Notes under the pieces: generated by a model
The model's input: the letters and a program-made list of their open reading frames with translations, nothing else
Databases searched by the model: none
Told to the model about the DNA's origin: nothing
Program-made: the position numbers and the translations under genes
In this document: in pieces, positions 5,491-6,199 of the stretch
Layout of the letters: each line of letters starts with the position of its first letter
Numbering within the stretch: the first letter of the stretch is position 1
Assembly (NCBI GenBank): GCA_026417715.1
Contig: JAOACU010000175.1
Coordinates: 1-6,199, forward strand
DNA: 6,199 nt
DNA from: Anaerolineae bacterium
GTDB lineage: Bacteria; Chloroflexota; Anaerolineae; UBA4142
Direction of reading: 5' to 3'

Positions 5491-5577
5491 TTTAGGATTT
5501 TAGATTTAAGATTTAGGATTTAGGATGTGCGATCAGCGGTAACTCCAAATCATAAATCATAAATCCTAAATCTTAAA
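5491..5577. repeat. Inverted pair of tandem 7-bp repeat arrays
   Basis: The left array has five exact-length 7-bp units (5491-5525): TTTAGGA, TTTTAGA, TTTAAGA, TTTAGGA, TTTAGGA. The right array has four units in opposite orientation (5547-5574): AAATCAT, AAATCAT, AAATCCT, AAATCTT. The two arrays pair over a perfect 18-bp stretch (5505-5522 with 5560-5577), with weaker pairing continuing inward. The right arm overlaps the stop codon of the CoA-transferase gene. The block is far more A+T-rich than the genes around it. No T-run follows, so it is not a standard terminator. No convincing promoter for the dehydrogenase gene is separable from the repeats. Confidence 0.85.
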
Positions 5578-6199
5578 CTTTGATTACGTTTGCTTGCTCC
5601 AACTCGGCGATTTCGGCATCACTCATTCCGAGTTGTTGTAACACTGCGCGCGTGTGTTGCCCTTGACGCGGCGCCGGCGTGGGCGACACATCGGCAAAAG
5701 TGAACACAGAACCGATGTGTTTGATGCCACCGATTTCGTTGACGAGTCCGCGCGCGCGAACGTGAGGATCATCGAGTGTTTCAGCAAACTCGCGCACTGG
5801 CTCGATGCACGCGTCCAACGTTTGTGCGAGCGTCAGCCACTCGTCCAGCGTGCGCGTGCGGATGATGGCGGCGACTTCGGGTATCGCCTCGAATTCTTGC
5901 GCGCGCGCGATGAGGTCTTCGCGTCCTACGGCTTTACAGAACGACGCCCACAGGTGCGGCTCGATGGCGGCAATCGTGAGATACTTGCCGTCACGCGTTT
6001 CGTACACATTGTAGCACGCCATTCCGCCGTTCAACTGCATTCGCCCGCGCGCCAGCGGTGCACCTGCGGCATACGCACCACCAATCATCGTACCTGCCCA
6101 CGACAGCGCGCCATCGAGCGAACTCACATCGGGGTACTGTCCGCGCCCGCTCGATGTGCGCGACACCAGTGCCGCAAGGATCGCGATCGTTGCCAGCAT
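5573..6199 (-). CDS. CaiB/BaiF family III CoA-transferase, alpha-methylacyl-CoA racemase-like; C-terminal part, cut by window edge
   Basis: The last 208 residues of the protein are present; family members have roughly 360-400, so the N-terminal part, including the racemase His, lies past the right edge. The ATG at the very edge is probably an internal Met. Fragment residues SSGRGQYPDVSSLDG (16-30) match the conserved segment with the active-site Asp (Asp24 here), followed by GGMACYNVYETRDGKYLTIA (58-77) and AAIEPHLW (77-84), whose Glu80 fits the Glu of the bacterial racemase MCR. LDDPHVRARG and the ending LGMSDAEIAELE are typical of the family. Keeping both Asp and Glu favours 2-methylacyl-CoA racemase over formyl-CoA-type transferase, but family III members are hard to assign. 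The gene lies 105 bases upstream of the acyl-CoA dehydrogenase on the same strand, suggesting a joint role in branched acyl-CoA oxidation. Its stop codon lies within the inverted repeat at 5491-5577. Confidence 0.88.
   Translation of the reverse strand: MLATIAILAALVSRTSSGRGQYPDVSSLDGALSWAGTMIGGAYAAGAPLARGRMQLNGGMACYNVYETRDGKYLTIAAIEPHLWASFCKAVGREDLIARAQEFEAIPEVAAIIRTRTLDEWLTLAQTLDACIEPVREFAETLDDPHVRARGLVNEIGGIKHIGSVFTFADVSPTPAPRQGQHTRAVLQQLGMSDAEIAELEQANVIKV

Noticed and set aside
5491..5577. CRISPR array or telomere-like sequence
   Set aside because: The units are 7 bp with no spacers, and the arrays are short, inverted and internal to a gene cluster. The likeness to TTTAGGG-type telomere repeats is superficial.

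Overview
The window reads as an ordinary chromosomal stretch of a mid-to-high G+C bacterium. It carries six protein genes, all on the minus strand, so transcription runs from the right edge to the left. Protein style (secreted tryptophan- and glycine-rich proteins, a subtilase, a tail-anchored DUF362 protein, acyl-CoA catabolism) and intergenic gaps packed with palindromic repeats resemble Chloroflexota, Anaerolineae-like genomes. That placement is an inference from style; no rRNA or marker gene is present to prove it. I see no tRNA, rRNA, CRISPR array, insertion sequence or transposase.

Layout in transcription order. (1) 6199-5573: the C-terminal half of a CaiB/BaiF family III CoA-transferase that keeps the Asp and Glu positions of alpha-methylacyl-CoA racemases. 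(2) 5467-4304: a complete acyl-CoA dehydrogenase, closed by a strong rho-independent terminator at 4290-4254. These two form a likely acyl-CoA oxidation unit. The racemase-like enzyme would either make the CoA ester or set the 2-methyl stereochemistry that the dehydrogenase needs. The gap between them holds two inverted arrays of 7-bp repeats.

(3) 4110-3265: a secreted protein of unknown function with its own consensus promoter (TTGACA, 18 bp, TATGAT) and a 5' leader made of three back-to-back hairpins. (4) 3088-1850: a DUF362 protein with a C-terminal membrane anchor, again with its own promoter (TAGACA, 17 bp, TATACT) and a strong Shine-Dalgarno. (5) 1803-634: a DUF89 / ARMT1-like metal-dependent damage-control phosphatase, separated from gene 4 by a nearly perfect 34-bp palindrome. 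(6) 468-1: the signal peptide, inhibitor propeptide and first mature residues of a subtilisin-like protease cut by the left window edge. Its promoter sits so close to the ATG that the mRNA may be leaderless.

Three genes begin downstream of the longest possible open frame (DUF362, secreted protein, acyl-CoA dehydrogenase). In each case the Shine-Dalgarno, and in two cases the promoter position, decides the start. Nothing here is clearly a new biological system. The more unusual content is intergenic: five of the six hairpin or repeat blocks are not simple terminators, and each looks different from the others.
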